Part shown: piece after piece, positions 1-9,212 of the stretch
Position numbering within the stretch: position 1 is the stretch's first letter
Layout of the letters: every line of letters starts with the position of its first letter
Assembly: GCF_001544475.1 (NCBI RefSeq)
Contig: NZ_FCNW02000030.1
Coordinates: 1-64,000, forward strand
Source of the DNA: Caballeronia humi
GTDB lineage: Bacteria; Pseudomonadota; Gammaproteobacteria; Burkholderiales; Burkholderiaceae
DNA: 64,000 nt
Direction: 5' to 3'
Translations under genes and position numbers: made by a program
The notes under the pieces: model-generated
What the model saw: the letters and a program-made list of their open reading frames with translations, nothing else
The model's database searches: none
What the model was told of the DNA's origin: nothing

Positions 1-95
1 CCTCCGTGAGGGCGACACTTACTCTCCAGCGCCGATCCGTTCTTAGCGAGTGATGGACCGTTAGCACTGGCGGTTCAAAGCTGCTTTCTTTGCTT

Positions 96-121
96 ACTTT
101 CTTTGCAGCAGCAAAGAAAGT
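96..121. repeat. Stem-loop of a probable dispersed intergenic repeat
   Basis: A perfect 11-bp inverted repeat (ACTTTCTTTGC, loop AGCA, GCAAAGAAAGT) lies downstream of the GlxA-type gene that ends at 243. A partial copy of the left arm (GCTTTCTTTGC) stands just before it at 83-93. From memory, similar CTTTCTTTGC/GCAAAGAAAG hairpins occur between many Burkholderia genes. No long T-run follows, so termination is only a possibility. The rest of 1-242 shows no gene. Confidence 0.5.
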
Positions 122-242
122 GAGTCCCGCCCCGGACAGGGGCAGAGCTAATAGACCGCTAAAAAAGCAAGTTCCATCGGAGCACAAGCGCATCAAACGG
201 CGTTGAACAAACCCACCTCAAGCGCCAGCCTTAAAGGACCTA

Positions 243-1238
243 CTAGGCCGAGAGCCGCCTCTCAACGCTAGGCGCATGTCCAAACTGGGCGCGATAAGCC
301 TTACTGAAATGACACGGCGAATGAAAGCCGCAAACCGCGGTCACCCGTGCGATCGAAGCATCGGTATTGCGCAACAGCTCCCGCGCACGTCGCAACCGCA
401 AGGTCAGATAATAGTGCGTAGGCGAAACACTAAGGAACATCTTGAACATCCGCTGCAAATGTCTTTGCGACAAATGCACGAGCCGCGCGAGTTCCTCGAG
501 CGATAGTGGCTCTTCGATATTCGCCTCCATCAGCCGCACGACTTCGATCAGTTCGGCACGCGAGAAACCCACGCGCGCATCGACGGGAATATGCTGATGA
601 TCCGTCGACCCGCGAATCCGCTCGACGATGAACTGCTCCGACACCTGCGCCGCATGCGCCTGCCCCAACCGCATCCCGACGAGATTGAGCATCAGATCGA
701 GCGGCGCCGTCCCGCCCGTGCACGTCATCCGATCGCGATCGATCACGAACAACTCGTCCGCGAACCGCACATGCGGATAGCTTTTGTGCAGCGGCGACAT
801 ATCCTCCCAGTGCACCGTACACCGATACCCATCGAGCAGATTCGCCGCAAGCAACGCATAAGGCCCCGTGCAAATCCCGCCAAGCGGCACGCCAAGCGCT
901 GCGACTTCCTGCAGCATCGCGATCACTTGCTCGTCGACGTAATCGCGCACATGCCAGCCCGCGCATACGATCAGTACATCCGGCATGCCGGCTTTCGCGA
1001 GCGTCGTCGTTGGCTTGACGGTGATGCCGTTGCTCGCGCGCGCCGGCTCGCCGTCGGGCGTGATCACCGACCACCGGTAATGCTCCGCCCGCCCGACGTA
1101 GTTCGCCATGCGCAACACCTCGACCGCGCTCGTGAACGCGATCATCGAGAAATTCGGCAGCGTGAGGAAGCCGAAATGCGCCAGCTTCGATAACGGCGAA
1201 TCGCTCGGCTGCAAAGGTGTGATCGCGTCGCGTTTCAT
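243..1238 (-). CDS. GlxA/GbdR-like AraC-family transcriptional regulator
   Basis: This 331-residue protein has an N-terminal DJ-1/PfpI-like (GATase1-like) sensor domain at roughly residues 20-190 and a C-terminal AraC helix-turn-helix pair at roughly 225-325 (SLEELARLVHLSQRHLQRMF is the first helix-turn-helix). GlxA-type AraC regulators include GbdR, the activator of glycine betaine, choline and carnitine catabolism. The gene lies 6 nt downstream of a ProVW-type betaine/choline transporter on the same strand, so a GbdR-like role is the best inference. The family is certain; the ligand is not proved by the sequence. Confidence 0.88.
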   Translation of the reverse strand: MKRDAITPLQPSDSPLSKLAHFGFLTLPNFSMIAFTSAVEVLRMANYVGRAEHYRWSVITPDGEPARASNGITVKPTTTLAKAGMPDVLIVCAGWHVRDYVDEQVIAMLQEVAALGVPLGGICTGPYALLAANLLDGYRCTVHWEDMSPLHKSYPHVRFADELFVIDRDRMTCTGGTAPLDLMLNLVGMRLGQAHAAQVSEQFIVERIRGSTDHQHIPVDARVGFSRAELIEVVRLMEANIEEPLSLEELARLVHLSQRHLQRMFKMFLSVSPTHYYLTLRLRRARELLRNTDASIARVTAVCGFHSPCHFSKAYRAQFGHAPSVERRLSA

Positions 1239-1244
1239 CGGCGC

Positions 1245-2147
1245 TCAGCCCTGTTGCGCAGCCGGCGTCCGGCGTACCCGCATCACGCTGCGAAGCCCCG
1301 AAAGAAGCGGTGCGCGTGCCATGCCCGGCGAACGGCCGAAGCTTTCCGTGATGCGGTCGAGAATGATCGCGAGCAACACCACCGACAAGCCGCTTTCGAA
1401 ACCCAGCCCGATGTCGAGCCGCTGAATACTCGCAAGCACGTCGTTGCCGAGACCGCCCGCGCCGACCATCGACGCAATGATCACCATCGAGAGCGCCATC
1501 ATGATCGTCTGGTTGACGCCCGTCATGATCGACGGCAGCGCGTTCGGAAACTGCACCTTGTAGAGCAGCTGCCACGGCGTGCACCCAAAAGCCTGCCCCG
1601 CTTCGACAATCTCGCGGTTCACATGCTTGATGCCGAGCGACGTAAGACGCACCGCCGGCGGCATCGCGAAGATCACGGTCGACAGGATGCCGGGCACGCG
1701 GCCGAGGCCGAACAGCATCGCGGCCGGAATCAGGTAGACGAAAGCGGGCATCGTCTGCATCAGGTCGAGCACGGGGCGCACGGCCATCTCGACGTACTTG
1801 CTCTTTGCCGTCCAGATGCCAAGCGGAATGCCGAGCAGCAAACTGATCAACGTGGACGACAGCGTGAGGCCGAGCGTGATCACCATCTGGTCCCAGAAAC
1901 CGGTGCCGTAGATGAGCAGCATCGAAAGCAGCGTGAAGAACGCGAAACGCCAGCCGACGCGCCACAAGCCGATGCCGACGAAGATCGCCATCAGCGCCCA
2001 CATCGGGATGGCTTGCAGGCCGTGCTCGACCAGGGCGGCGAAACTCTCGATGACCTTGCCGATGGAATCGAACGTTTTGGCGTCGTGATCGAGGAGGTAG
2101 TGGACGCCGTGATCGACCCAACTACCCAGTGGAATCATTTCAGACAT
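1245..2147 (-). CDS. ProW-like glycine betaine/choline ABC transporter permease
   Basis: This 300-residue polytopic inner-membrane protein is of the binding-protein-dependent transport permease family. The EAA loop is near residues 160-200 (EAGQAFGCTPWQLLYKVQFP). It has several hydrophobic helices and resembles ProW/OpuAB permeases for quaternary amines. Its start overlaps the end of the ATPase gene by 8 nt, so the two are translationally coupled. No binding-protein gene is adjacent, so that partner must be encoded elsewhere or outside the window. Confidence 0.9.
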   Translation of the reverse strand: MSEMIPLGSWVDHGVHYLLDHDAKTFDSIGKVIESFAALVEHGLQAIPMWALMAIFVGIGLWRVGWRFAFFTLLSMLLIYGTGFWDQMVITLGLTLSSTLISLLLGIPLGIWTAKSKYVEMAVRPVLDLMQTMPAFVYLIPAAMLFGLGRVPGILSTVIFAMPPAVRLTSLGIKHVNREIVEAGQAFGCTPWQLLYKVQFPNALPSIMTGVNQTIMMALSMVIIASMVGAGGLGNDVLASIQRLDIGLGFESGLSVVLLAIILDRITESFGRSPGMARAPLLSGLRSVMRVRRTPAAQQG

Positions 2148-3318
2148 GGGAACCTCGATGGCGCGTTAAGACCTGCAATACGTTCGTCTTGTTGACCGAA
2201 CCACAATAGGACCCGTCCGCCTCGACGACCGGCAGCGGGGCGCGGCTCGCGACGACGCGCGAGACGACATCGTCGAGCGGTGTCGTGCGGTGAATGCATT
2301 CGATATGGTTGACCTGCGGCGAAGCGCTGCCCATCGCATCGCGGCACACGAAGCCGCGAATCTTGCGCTCGCTGTCGAGCACGAACGCGTAGTCGGCGCT
2401 GCCGTTGAGCGTTGCCGCCACCGACGATGCATCGATCTGCGGCGAGTGCTTCATGAGCGGCACGGCGTCGGTCTGCATCAGGTCGCCGGCGGTGAGATAG
2501 CGGCTCGTGTCGATGCCGTCGAAGAACGCCTGCACGTAGTCGTCGGCGGGATTCGTAATGATTTCCTGCGGCGTGCCGATCTGCACGACGCGCCCGCCTT
2601 CCATGATCGCGATGCGCGTGCCGATGCGCATCGCTTCTTCGAGATCGTGCGATACGAAGAGAATCGTGCGTTGTTGTTCGCGCTGCAAATCGAGCAGCAC
2701 GTTCTGCATTTCCTTGCGCTTCAACGGATCGAGCGCCGAAAACGCCTCGTCCATGATCATCAGCGACGGGTTGACCGCCAGCGCCCGCGCCAGCCCGACG
2801 CGCTGCTGCATCCCGCCCGAGAGCTGCGCCGGCAGCTTCTGCGCGAAGGGCGCCAAGCCGACCTGTTCGAGCACGGTCATCGCGCGCTTCTCGCGTTCCT
2901 TGCGCCCGATGCCCGCCACTTCGAGCCCGAACGCCGCGTTCGAGAGCACGGTGCGCTGCGGCATCAGCGCGAACGACTGGAACACCATGCTCATGTCCTT
3001 GCGGCGCAGCGCGGTGAGTTCCGAGCGCGGCACCGAGGCGACATCGCGCCCGTCGATCAGCACCTTGCCGGCCGTCGGCTCGACGAGACGATTGATCAGC
3101 CGAATGAGCGTCGACTTGCCGGAGCCGGAGAGGCCCATCAGCACGAAGATCTCGCCTTCCTTCACTTCGAACGACACGTTATGGACGCCGACGATCTGGC
3201 CGGTGCGCGCAAAGACTTCTTCCTTCGTCGCGCCGCCTGCCAGCATGTCGATCGCTTGTTTCGGGCTGGTGCCGAACACCTTGCACAGCCCTTCTACCAC
3301 GACCTTGTGGGAATTCAT
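2140..3318 (-). CDS. ProV-like glycine betaine/choline ABC transporter ATPase
   Basis: This 392-residue ATPase has a Walker A motif (GLSGSGKST), the ABC signature (LSGGMQQRVGLARAL), Walker B (LMIMDEAFSALD) and an H-loop (VSHD). The extra C-terminal part of about 120 residues matches the CBS-pair region of ProV/OpuAA, which responds to ionic strength in that family. A good ribosome-binding site (AGGAGAG) precedes the ATG at 3318. The gene leads a three-gene minus-strand operon with the permease and the GlxA-type regulator. Confidence 0.92.
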   Translation of the reverse strand: MNSHKVVVEGLCKVFGTSPKQAIDMLAGGATKEEVFARTGQIVGVHNVSFEVKEGEIFVLMGLSGSGKSTLIRLINRLVEPTAGKVLIDGRDVASVPRSELTALRRKDMSMVFQSFALMPQRTVLSNAAFGLEVAGIGRKEREKRAMTVLEQVGLAPFAQKLPAQLSGGMQQRVGLARALAVNPSLMIMDEAFSALDPLKRKEMQNVLLDLQREQQRTILFVSHDLEEAMRIGTRIAIMEGGRVVQIGTPQEIITNPADDYVQAFFDGIDTSRYLTAGDLMQTDAVPLMKHSPQIDASSVAATLNGSADYAFVLDSERKIRGFVCRDAMGSASPQVNHIECIHRTTPLDDVVSRVVASRAPLPVVEADGSYCGSVNKTNVLQVLTRHRGSHV

Positions 3319-3347
3319 TGAATGCTCTCCTAGCGTGTCCTAGCGTG

Positions 3348-3363
3348 GCGGACGTGCGTCCGC
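3348..3363. promoter_or_regulatory. Perfect palindrome upstream of the proV-like gene
   Basis: GCGGACG-TG-CGTCCGC forms a 16-bp palindrome about 30 nt before the start codon of the ATPase gene. A nearby tandem TAGCGTG pair lies at 3331-3347. The position suits an operator or a leader hairpin. The bound factor is unknown. The remaining bases to the chemoreceptor gene carry its promoter and nothing else seen. Confidence 0.35.
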
Positions 3364-3589
3364 GCCGTGCATACATAGTTGCTAGAAAAAAGTGCGCCTA
3401 GCCGACTATTTGCGACAACCACATGAGGAAATACGACAACGGAATATGGCGCAAAAGGCGTCTCAGTGGAGGAAGCCTTGTGCGACAAAGGTTTGCGCGC
3501 AGTCGCCGACAAAAAGAAGAGGTTTTTGGCGTGTCGCGCTGAAGCAAGTCTGGACAAAATATTTCGACAATGAAACGAACGTGCGGACG

Positions 3590-3616
3590 TAAAGATGCGG
3601 GGCGCTGTGCCGTTAA
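3590..3616 (+). promoter_or_regulatory. Sigma28 (FliA)-type promoter of the chemoreceptor gene
   Basis: TAAA (3590-3593), a 15-nt spacer and GCCGTTAA (3609-3616) match the FliA consensus TAAA-N15-GCCGATAA with one mismatch. It lies 41 nt before the ATG at 3658 and overlaps the alternative start at 3595. It therefore supports the downstream start and places the receptor in the motility regulon. Confidence 0.72.
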
Positions 3617-3657
3617 CACGGCTGAAAGTCCCCTTCCCCACCAGAATTCGCAAGTCA

Positions 3658-5613
3658 ATGCCATTTCACAAGATACGCCGCGCGAACGTCGGCGCGAAGT
3701 TCGCCATCCTCGCGTGCGCGCTCGCCGCAGTCATCATCGCCAGTTTCACGATCGCCGTGACCCGTTCCGCAGGCGAGCAGGTCAGAGAGCACGCAATGGC
3801 GCGCGTCGAAAGCCAGGAGCGCTCGATCGCCACGATGATCGGCCTGTACAACAAGGCTGTGAGCGCCGAAGCCGCGCGCTTCATGTCGCTCTTCACGAGT
3901 TTCGTGCCGCAGGATTTCGCCCTCGACGAAACGCGCAGCGTCGATATCGGCGGAGTCGCCACGCCGACGCTCACCGCCGGCGGCACGCCGCTCAACCTCG
4001 ATTTTTCGATCCCCGACGCGTTTCTCGCCAAGAGCGGCGCGATCGCGACGGTCTTCGCGCGCACCGGTGACGACTTCGTGCGCGTCACCACGTCGCTGAA
4101 AAAGCAGGACGGCGCGCGCGCCGTCGGCACGCTGCTCGACCGCAAGGGCCCGGCTTACACGCCCGTGCTGGCGGGCAAGCCGTACATCGGCATCGCGGCG
4201 CTGTTCGGCAAGCAGTACATCACCGAGTACAAACCCGTCACCGACGCGTCCGGCCGCGTGATCGGCGCGCTTTTCGTCGGTGTCGATGTGAGCGCCACCT
4301 TCGCGACGCTGCAGCAGAATATCCGCGACCTGACGATCGGCGAAAGCGGTTATTACTTCGTCGTCGATGCGTCGAACGGCGCGAATCGCGGCAAGCTGAT
4401 CGTGCATCCGGGCAGCGAAGGACAGCCCGCCGACGAAGGCGTTGCGCCGTTCAGGCAGATGCTTGATGCGGGCAGCGGGCGCATCGTGTTCGACGGCGGT
4501 GGCACGTCGGGCGCCGATCCGAAAGTCCACGGCGGGACCAAGGAAATCACCTTCGCGACGGTGCCGGAATGGCAGTGGCTGATCGGCGGCGTCGCCTATC
4601 GCGACGAGCTGCTGGCGGGGGTCAACGCGAGCCGCAATCGCTTCCTGCTGCTCGGCCTTGTCGTCGTGGGGGCGCTGGTCGCCGCGCTCCTCTACGCGGT
4701 GAACAAGCTGATCGGCCAACCGCTCGACGACGTCACGAAGGCCTCCGAGCGCATCGCCGCCGGCGATTTGACCGTGCGCATCGACTCGGCGCGCGAGGAC
4801 GATATCGGCCGCCTGATGCACGCAATCGACGGCATCGCGAGCGGTCTCGCGCGCATCGTTTCACACGTGCGCCACGCGTCGGCGGACATGTCGGACGCGA
4901 CCGGGCGCATCGCGTCCGGCAGCAGCGACATCTCGATGCGCATCGCCACGCAAGCGAGCAGCCTCGAGGAAACCGCGGCGAGCATGGAGGAAATCACGTC
5001 CACCGTGCAGCAGAACGCGGCGAACACGTCGCAGGCGGACAAGCTGGTCGCGTCCGCATCGGACGCGGCACGCCAGGGCGGCGAGGCAGTCGGGCGCGTG
5101 GTCGCGACGATGGGCGAAATCGACGCGTCGGCGCGCAAGATCGCCGATATCACGTCGGTGATTCAGGGCATCGCGTTCCAGACGAACATTCTTGCGCTGA
5201 ACGCCGCCGTCGAAGCGGCGCGCGCGGGCGAGCACGGCAAGGGATTCGCGGTGGTGGCCTCGGAAGTGCGCGGCCTCGCGGCGCGCAGTGCGGCGGCGGT
5301 GAAGGAGATCGAGAGCCTGATCGCGGACTCGGTCGGCAAGGTGGCCGACGGCTACCGCATCGCGGAGGAAGCGAGCGGCACGATGAACGGCATCGTCGAG
5401 CGCGTGGCACACGTGAACGCGATCATCGGCGAGATCAGCGCGGCGTCGCGCGAGCAGTCGAGCGGGATCGAGCAGGTCAACATCGCCGTGATGCAGATCG
5501 GCGAGGCGACGCAGCAGAACGCGGCGCTCGTCGGCGAGGCGGAGCATTCGACCGCCGGTTTGCGCGATCAGGCGGAGCGACTCGCGCAGGCAGTAAGCGT
5601 GTTTCGGGTTTGA
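3658..5613 (+). CDS. Methyl-accepting chemotaxis protein with Cache-type sensor
   Basis: This is a 651-residue transmembrane chemoreceptor. An N-terminal membrane helix (about residues 12-32) is followed by a periplasmic Cache-like region ending near [20 protein letters not shown]. Then come a second membrane helix (about 325-345), a HAMP domain and the cytoplasmic signalling hairpin containing the conserved tip ([20 protein letters not shown]). There is no C-terminal NWETF-type CheR/CheB tether. An upstream start at 3595 would fall inside the sigma28-type promoter, so the ATG at 3658 is preferred. The ligand cannot be read from the sequence. Confidence 0.93.
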   Translation: MPFHKIRRANVGAKFAILACALAAVIIASFTIAVTRSAGEQVREHAMARVESQERSIATMIGLYNKAVSAEAARFMSLFTSFVPQDFALDETRSVDIGGVATPTLTAGGTPLNLDFSIPDAFLAKSGAIATVFARTGDDFVRVTTSLKKQDGARAVGTLLDRKGPAYTPVLAGKPYIGIAALFGKQYITEYKPVTDASGRVIGALFVGVDVSATFATLQQNIRDLTIGESGYYFVVDASNGANRGKLIVHPGSEGQPADEGVAPFRQMLDAGSGRIVFDGGGTSGADPKVHGGTKEITFATVPEWQWLIGGVAYRDELLAGVNASRNRFLLLGLVVVGALVAALLYAVNKLIGQPLDDVTKASERIAAGDLTVRIDSAREDDIGRLMHAIDGIASGLARIVSHVRHASADMSDATGRIASGSSDISMRIATQASSLEETAASMEEITSTVQQNAANTSQADKLVASASDAARQGGEAVGRVVATMGEIDASARKIADITSVIQGIAFQTNILALNAAVEAARAGEHGKGFAVVASEVRGLAARSAAAVKEIESLIADSVGKVADGYRIAEEASGTMNGIVERVAHVNAIIGEISAASREQSSGIEQVNIAVMQIGEATQQNAALVGEAEHSTAGLRDQAERLAQAVSVFRV

Positions 5614-5634
5614 GGTTGCCGAAGCGCCGCGTTT

Positions 5635-6252
5635 TTAAGACGTCGGCCGGATCATTTCGAACATTTCGCCGATTTGCGCGTAATCGCCGCGATAACCGGC
5701 GCGCATGATCGGGCGGGCGGCGGCGGTATCGAAGAGACCGTCCTTCAGGAACTCCTTGCGGATATGCACGCCGACCACTTGCCCGAGCGCAAGCCAGTTG
5801 TCCATCGGCTCGCCGGCGAGGTTCTTCAGCCGCACGATCTGCAGCAGCTTGCATTCGAGCGCCGCCGGCGATTCGCCCACGTGAGGCACGCTCACGTTGC
5901 GTCCGGGCGCTTTCGTGAGACCGGCAAGCTCGAATTCATCGACATCATGCGCAACCGGCGCCGACGTGCGGTTCATGCGCTCGCCGAGTTCGCGCGTCGA
6001 CAGGTTCCAGGCGAATTCGCCCGTCGCCTCGATGTTGCGGATGCTGTCCTTGTAACCCTCGCTCGAAAATCCGATGATCGACGGAACGCTCGCGAACGCG
6101 CCGAAAAAACTGTACGGCGCGAGATTGACGCGGCCGTGAGCGTCGCGGCTCGAGATCCAGCCGATCAGGCGCGGGGCGACGATCGCCTTGAACGGATCGT
6201 GGCGCAGGCCGTGGCCCTCTTGCGGGTCGTAGAAATGGACGTCGTCGGTCAT
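5635..6252 (-). CDS. Flavin reductase family protein (FMN-binding split barrel)
   Basis: This 205-residue protein has the pattern of the flavin-reductase-like FMN-binding family (PRLIGWISSRDAHGRVNLAP, then SFFGAFASVPSIIGFSS). These proteins bind FMN and often supply reduced flavin or act as flavoprotein oxidoreductases. The frame stays open upstream to 6564, but that stretch overlaps the DUF3563 gene and has no family similarity, so the ATG at 6252 is chosen. The gene is convergent with the chemoreceptor gene, 21 nt apart. The substrate is unknown. Confidence 0.87.
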   Translation of the reverse strand: MTDDVHFYDPQEGHGLRHDPFKAIVAPRLIGWISSRDAHGRVNLAPYSFFGAFASVPSIIGFSSEGYKDSIRNIEATGEFAWNLSTRELGERMNRTSAPVAHDVDEFELAGLTKAPGRNVSVPHVGESPAALECKLLQIVRLKNLAGEPMDNWLALGQVVGVHIRKEFLKDGLFDTAAARPIMRAGYRGDYAQIGEMFEMIRPTS

Positions 6253-6508
6253 GGTTTGCGCTTTGGATGCTTCGGGGAGACCAAGAATAGCGCAGGGCGG
6301 CGTGACACGCCTTTGGCGCTTGTTCGCGAAAAGCGGACAAAAAAATAGCGCCGAATGGCGCTCGCAGCGGACGTCGACGGATTGCCGTCGAGTAAAGAAG
6401 ATAAAGCTAGAAAAACTACGTATCGGACTACATGAAAGCGGGCGGGCAAAACGGGTCGAGTGACCTTTTTGATGCTTTCTTACTGTCCCGCGCCGCTTTC
6501 CTTCAAGC

Positions 6509-6661
6509 TCACAGACGAATTCCGAAAGCCGTGCCGCGTGCCTTGCGAGCGCGCTCTGCTTCACGGTAACGTGCTTGGTACGAGTAATCCGAGTCCATCG
6601 GCAGGTGCGGCGATTCGAACAGCGATGCGAACTTTTGCAGCAGGGCGAAGAGATAGCTCAT
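6509..6661 (-). CDS. DUF3563 family small protein
   Basis: A 50-residue frame reads MSYLFALLQKFASLFES at its start and ends ARKARGTAFGIRL. Start and stop are both clear. It matches the short DUF3563 family of Burkholderia and relatives as I recall it. An aromatic and leucine-rich amphipathic N-terminus is followed by a DSDYSYQARYREAERARKAR stretch. Function is unknown in the family. A perfect TATAAT -10 box lies 43 nt upstream. The gene is monocistronic, between the flavin reductase gene and an AT-rich spacer. Confidence 0.8.
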   Translation of the reverse strand: MSYLFALLQKFASLFESPHLPMDSDYSYQARYREAERARKARGTAFGIRL

Positions 6662-6703
6662 GTCAGACTCCGGTTGGTTGTGCAGGGTTTTCCCTTAAGA
6701 AGA

Positions 6704-6732
6704 ATTATAGGGTTTCTACCTACCGATTTCTA
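6704..6732 (-). promoter_or_regulatory. Sigma70-type promoter for the DUF3563 gene
   Basis: Read on the minus strand, TATAAT (6709-6704) is a perfect -10 element. A weak -35 (TAGAAA, 6732-6727) stands 17 bp upstream. The surrounding 6690-6800 stretch is unusually AT-rich for this genome, as expected of a strong promoter region. Confidence 0.5.
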
Positions 6733-6863
6733 GTGCAATGCAGCATTTTTATGTAGTTTTTCTACAATTCTCTGTTTCAACGAGCTTTTAAATTTTAGGG
6801 GCGGGTCCGAGAGCGGCTTCTGGCGCGGAAATGCTGGGTTGGGCGACGAGTGTCGCGTTCGCG

Positions 6864-7844
6864 TCACGCTGCGCCGTCGCAGCGTCTTTGCGGGCGTGTT
6901 AGTGCGTCTTTGAGGTTTTGTGACGCCGCAGATGGGCGTTGACGGGTCGAATCGGTGGACGAATCGGCGCCCGAGGTTGATCGCGCGGTTACGACGGCCG
7001 AAGCGTGCACCGGGCCGATCGGCACGGCTTCCGCACCGTGCCGCGACGCGGGATTCGTCGCCGAAGCTGCTTGTTGGTGAGGTGACGCGCCCGGTGCAAC
7101 AGGTTGCGTTGTCGCGTTCGATTCCGACGTCGCGCCCAGCGCCCGTGACGCGCTCGACGCAGCGGCGGCATCAATTGGCGCGGCTTCGTTGAGTTTAGAA
7201 TCCGCGGAGAACGCTTCTGGCACGTTCGAGCCTGTATCTGCATCCGTCACCGTGGCAGCGTTTAGCCTCGTTGGCGCGGTCGATTCCGCTTCGTCTTCAA
7301 ATCGCGTCGCAGCGCTCGGGTCTGATGCCGTGCCCCCGTCACGCTTGGCCGCCGCCGCACTCGTCGCGCTAACCACCCGCGCCGCCGATACCGCTTTCCC
7401 GCGTGTTGTCCCGGCGGCATCGCTCATGCTGTGGTCGATTGCGAAGCACGGGGCTTCGGCAGCAGAAGCCGTCAACGCCCGCCCCGCCCGCTTCCCCGAT
7501 CCCGCCTCGCCGTTGATCGCCGTCGATTGCACCGCTGCCATGAACACCTCCGGCAGCTCGAACCCGGCGAGCGTGCCCTGCCGGATGTCGGTGTTCATCG
7601 CCTGGAAGGTCGCGCGCTCGGTTTCCTCGGAGAAGAGATCGAGCGTGGTGTCGCCGGCTGGCGCGCTCGACAGTTGCGCGAGCCGTTGCGCCGAGCGCGC
7701 GGCGCGGGCGAGCTTCTTGTCGATATCGGTGCTGGAGTTTGCGGACGCATCGCCAGTGCGACGCGACGGCCTCGCGGATTTGACTGACGGCGGCACGTTT
7801 TTTACAGCGGAATCTGGCATGAGTTCGTCGAGCGGCGGCCGCAA
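6864..7844 (-). CDS. Hypothetical protein with Ala/Ser/Thr-rich C-terminal half
   Basis: I do not recognise the family of this 326-residue protein. Residues 1-50 are basic and disordered-looking. Residues 55-115 look like a real domain (LDLFSEETERATFQAM, then GTLAGFELPEVFMAAV). From about residue 120 the sequence is low-complexity Ala/Ser/Thr. No signal peptide or membrane helix is evident. Other in-frame ATGs exist (for example at 7820) and the start is uncertain. It follows the repeat region downstream of mgtC on the same strand. A genuine gene is likely because of the ordered middle segment, but the C-terminal half could be poorly conserved. Confidence 0.55.
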   Translation of the reverse strand: MRPPLDELMPDSAVKNVPPSVKSARPSRRTGDASANSSTDIDKKLARAARSAQRLAQLSSAPAGDTTLDLFSEETERATFQAMNTDIRQGTLAGFELPEVFMAAVQSTAINGEAGSGKRAGRALTASAAEAPCFAIDHSMSDAAGTTRGKAVSAARVVSATSAAAAKRDGGTASDPSAATRFEDEAESTAPTRLNAATVTDADTGSNVPEAFSADSKLNEAAPIDAAAASSASRALGATSESNATTQPVAPGASPHQQAASATNPASRHGAEAVPIGPVHASAVVTARSTSGADSSTDSTRQRPSAASQNLKDALTRPQRRCDGAA

Positions 7845-7947
7845 AAGTCGGCGCGCGGAAAGAAAATGCGGATCGGTATTTTTTGAGACGGCATTGTCGC
7901 ACGGCTCAACGCCTTGACTGGCGGGAATCTGCGCGATTCGGCAGATG

Positions 7948-8234
7948 TTTTGGCGATTATCGTTTGGCTGTCATCTGCGCCGCGGCGATCGATGAGCAAC
8001 GCCCGACTTCTCGCGATGCCGGGCGCTGTCGCAATCGCTGCCGCGCTGCCAACAAAACCGCCCACCGCGGCGTCTTGCTGTCCTCCTGAATTTTGGCGAA
8101 CGTCGCTCGGCCGTCGTCTGCGCCGTGGCGCTCGGTGAACAACGCCCGACTTCTCGCGATGCCAGGCGCCAACGCAGCCACTGCCGTGCCGCCAACGAAA
8201 CCGCCCACTACGGCGTTTCACTTCTCATCCTGAA
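7948..8234. repeat. Degenerate 143/144-bp tandem duplication in a gene-poor gap
   Basis: Two adjacent copies, 7948-8090 and 8091-8234, both begin TTTTGGCGA and end CCTGAA. They share long identical blocks such as CAACGCCCGACTTCTCGCGA. On the minus strand both can be read as a 48-residue unit (GGFVG...APGIARSRAL...GADD). The copies are in different frames because one is a base shorter. The 478-bp gap 7845-8322 holds no gene that I can defend; this decayed repeat is its only structure. Confidence 0.75.
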
Positions 8235-8322
8235 ACAGGAGCACGAAGGCCGCTGCCGCTTGCGAATCGACGACGCTTGCAGCGAGCAGCGGCTCGCTGT
8301 CCGTGGCCGCTCTGCCGCTCCC

Positions 8323-9006
8323 TCAAGTCACATCCTCCTCTCTGAACTCCCGCACCGTTTGCATGAGCCGCAGCCGGTCGCAAATCGCCTTGTACTCCAG
8401 CGCCGATACCCGCGACAACACGATCTGTACCTCATCCAGCTCCGGCGTGTCCTCGCTCTGCTGAACGACGAACTGCTTCACGCGCACGCTGCCGGGTCCG
8501 AGCGCCTCGTGCAGCGCGTGAAAGCTGAGCGTGCCGCGCTCGACGAGCATCGTGATCTGCCGCCGCTGCTTCACCGAGATGAAGCGCCGCTCCAGCGGTT
8601 TGATGCCCGCGAGGATGATCAGAATGATGATCGTCGCCGCAATCGATGCCGTGTACAGCCCGCCACCCACCGCCAGCCCGATCGCGGCGACCGACCAGAG
8701 ACTCGCCGCCGTCGTCAGCCCGCGCACGATCTCGTTACGCAGCAGGATCGACCCGGCGCCCAGAAAGCCGATACCGGAGACGACTTGCGCCGCCATCCGC
8801 GAGGGATCGAGGGAGACGTGATCGCCGTGCAGTGCGTCGGCGAAACCGAACGCGGACACGATCATGATCAGCGCCGAGCCGACGCACACCAGCATGTGCG
8901 TGCGCAGCCCGGCCGCCCACGAGAGCCGCTCACGCTCGAATCCGATCAGGCTGCCAAGCGCCGCAGCCATCACAAGCCGCGAGATGAGTTCGAGATTGCC
9001 TAACAT
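8323..9006 (-). CDS. MgtC/SapB family membrane protein
   Basis: This 227-residue protein has the MgtC signature: several N-terminal membrane helices with IGFERERLSWAAGLRTHMLV and GIGFLGAGSILL. A soluble ACT-like C-terminal domain of about 90 residues follows. MgtC proteins act in magnesium limitation and inhibit F-type ATP synthase in studied pathogens, but this homologue could have another role. The ATG at 9006 is chosen because AAAGGAGAG stands 9 nt before it; a frame extending to 9069 has no such site. It is divergent from the epimerase gene. Confidence 0.88.
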   Translation of the reverse strand: MLGNLELISRLVMAAALGSLIGFERERLSWAAGLRTHMLVCVGSALIMIVSAFGFADALHGDHVSLDPSRMAAQVVSGIGFLGAGSILLRNEIVRGLTTAASLWSVAAIGLAVGGGLYTASIAATIIILIILAGIKPLERRFISVKQRRQITMLVERGTLSFHALHEALGPGSVRVKQFVVQQSEDTPELDEVQIVLSRVSALEYKAICDRLRLMQTVREFREEDVT

Positions 9007-9212
9007 GGATGTTTGCTCTCCTTTGTCGACCGGCGTTGGCCCTATGCGTCTTGCTCTGGTCCCATGCAAGATATCTGCTCTGCCCTGGTTCGACGAGATG
9101 CCGCAGGCGCCGCCCAGGGTTTGCTATGCTTGGCCCCGCGATGTGGGCCGCCCGCCGGACGCGCGCCCCGCGCCGCCCACCCAAACGTTCACACCATCAA
9201 AGAACTCGCCGT

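Noticed and set aside
430-2121. Long 563-codon open frame on the minus strand
   Set aside because: It lies out of frame across the GlxA-type and permease genes, is extremely Arg/Ala-rich and has no family pattern. It is a high-GC shadow.
6460-6756. 98-codon plus-strand frame
   Set aside because: It is antisense to the DUF3563 gene, which has the recognisable sequence and a promoter.
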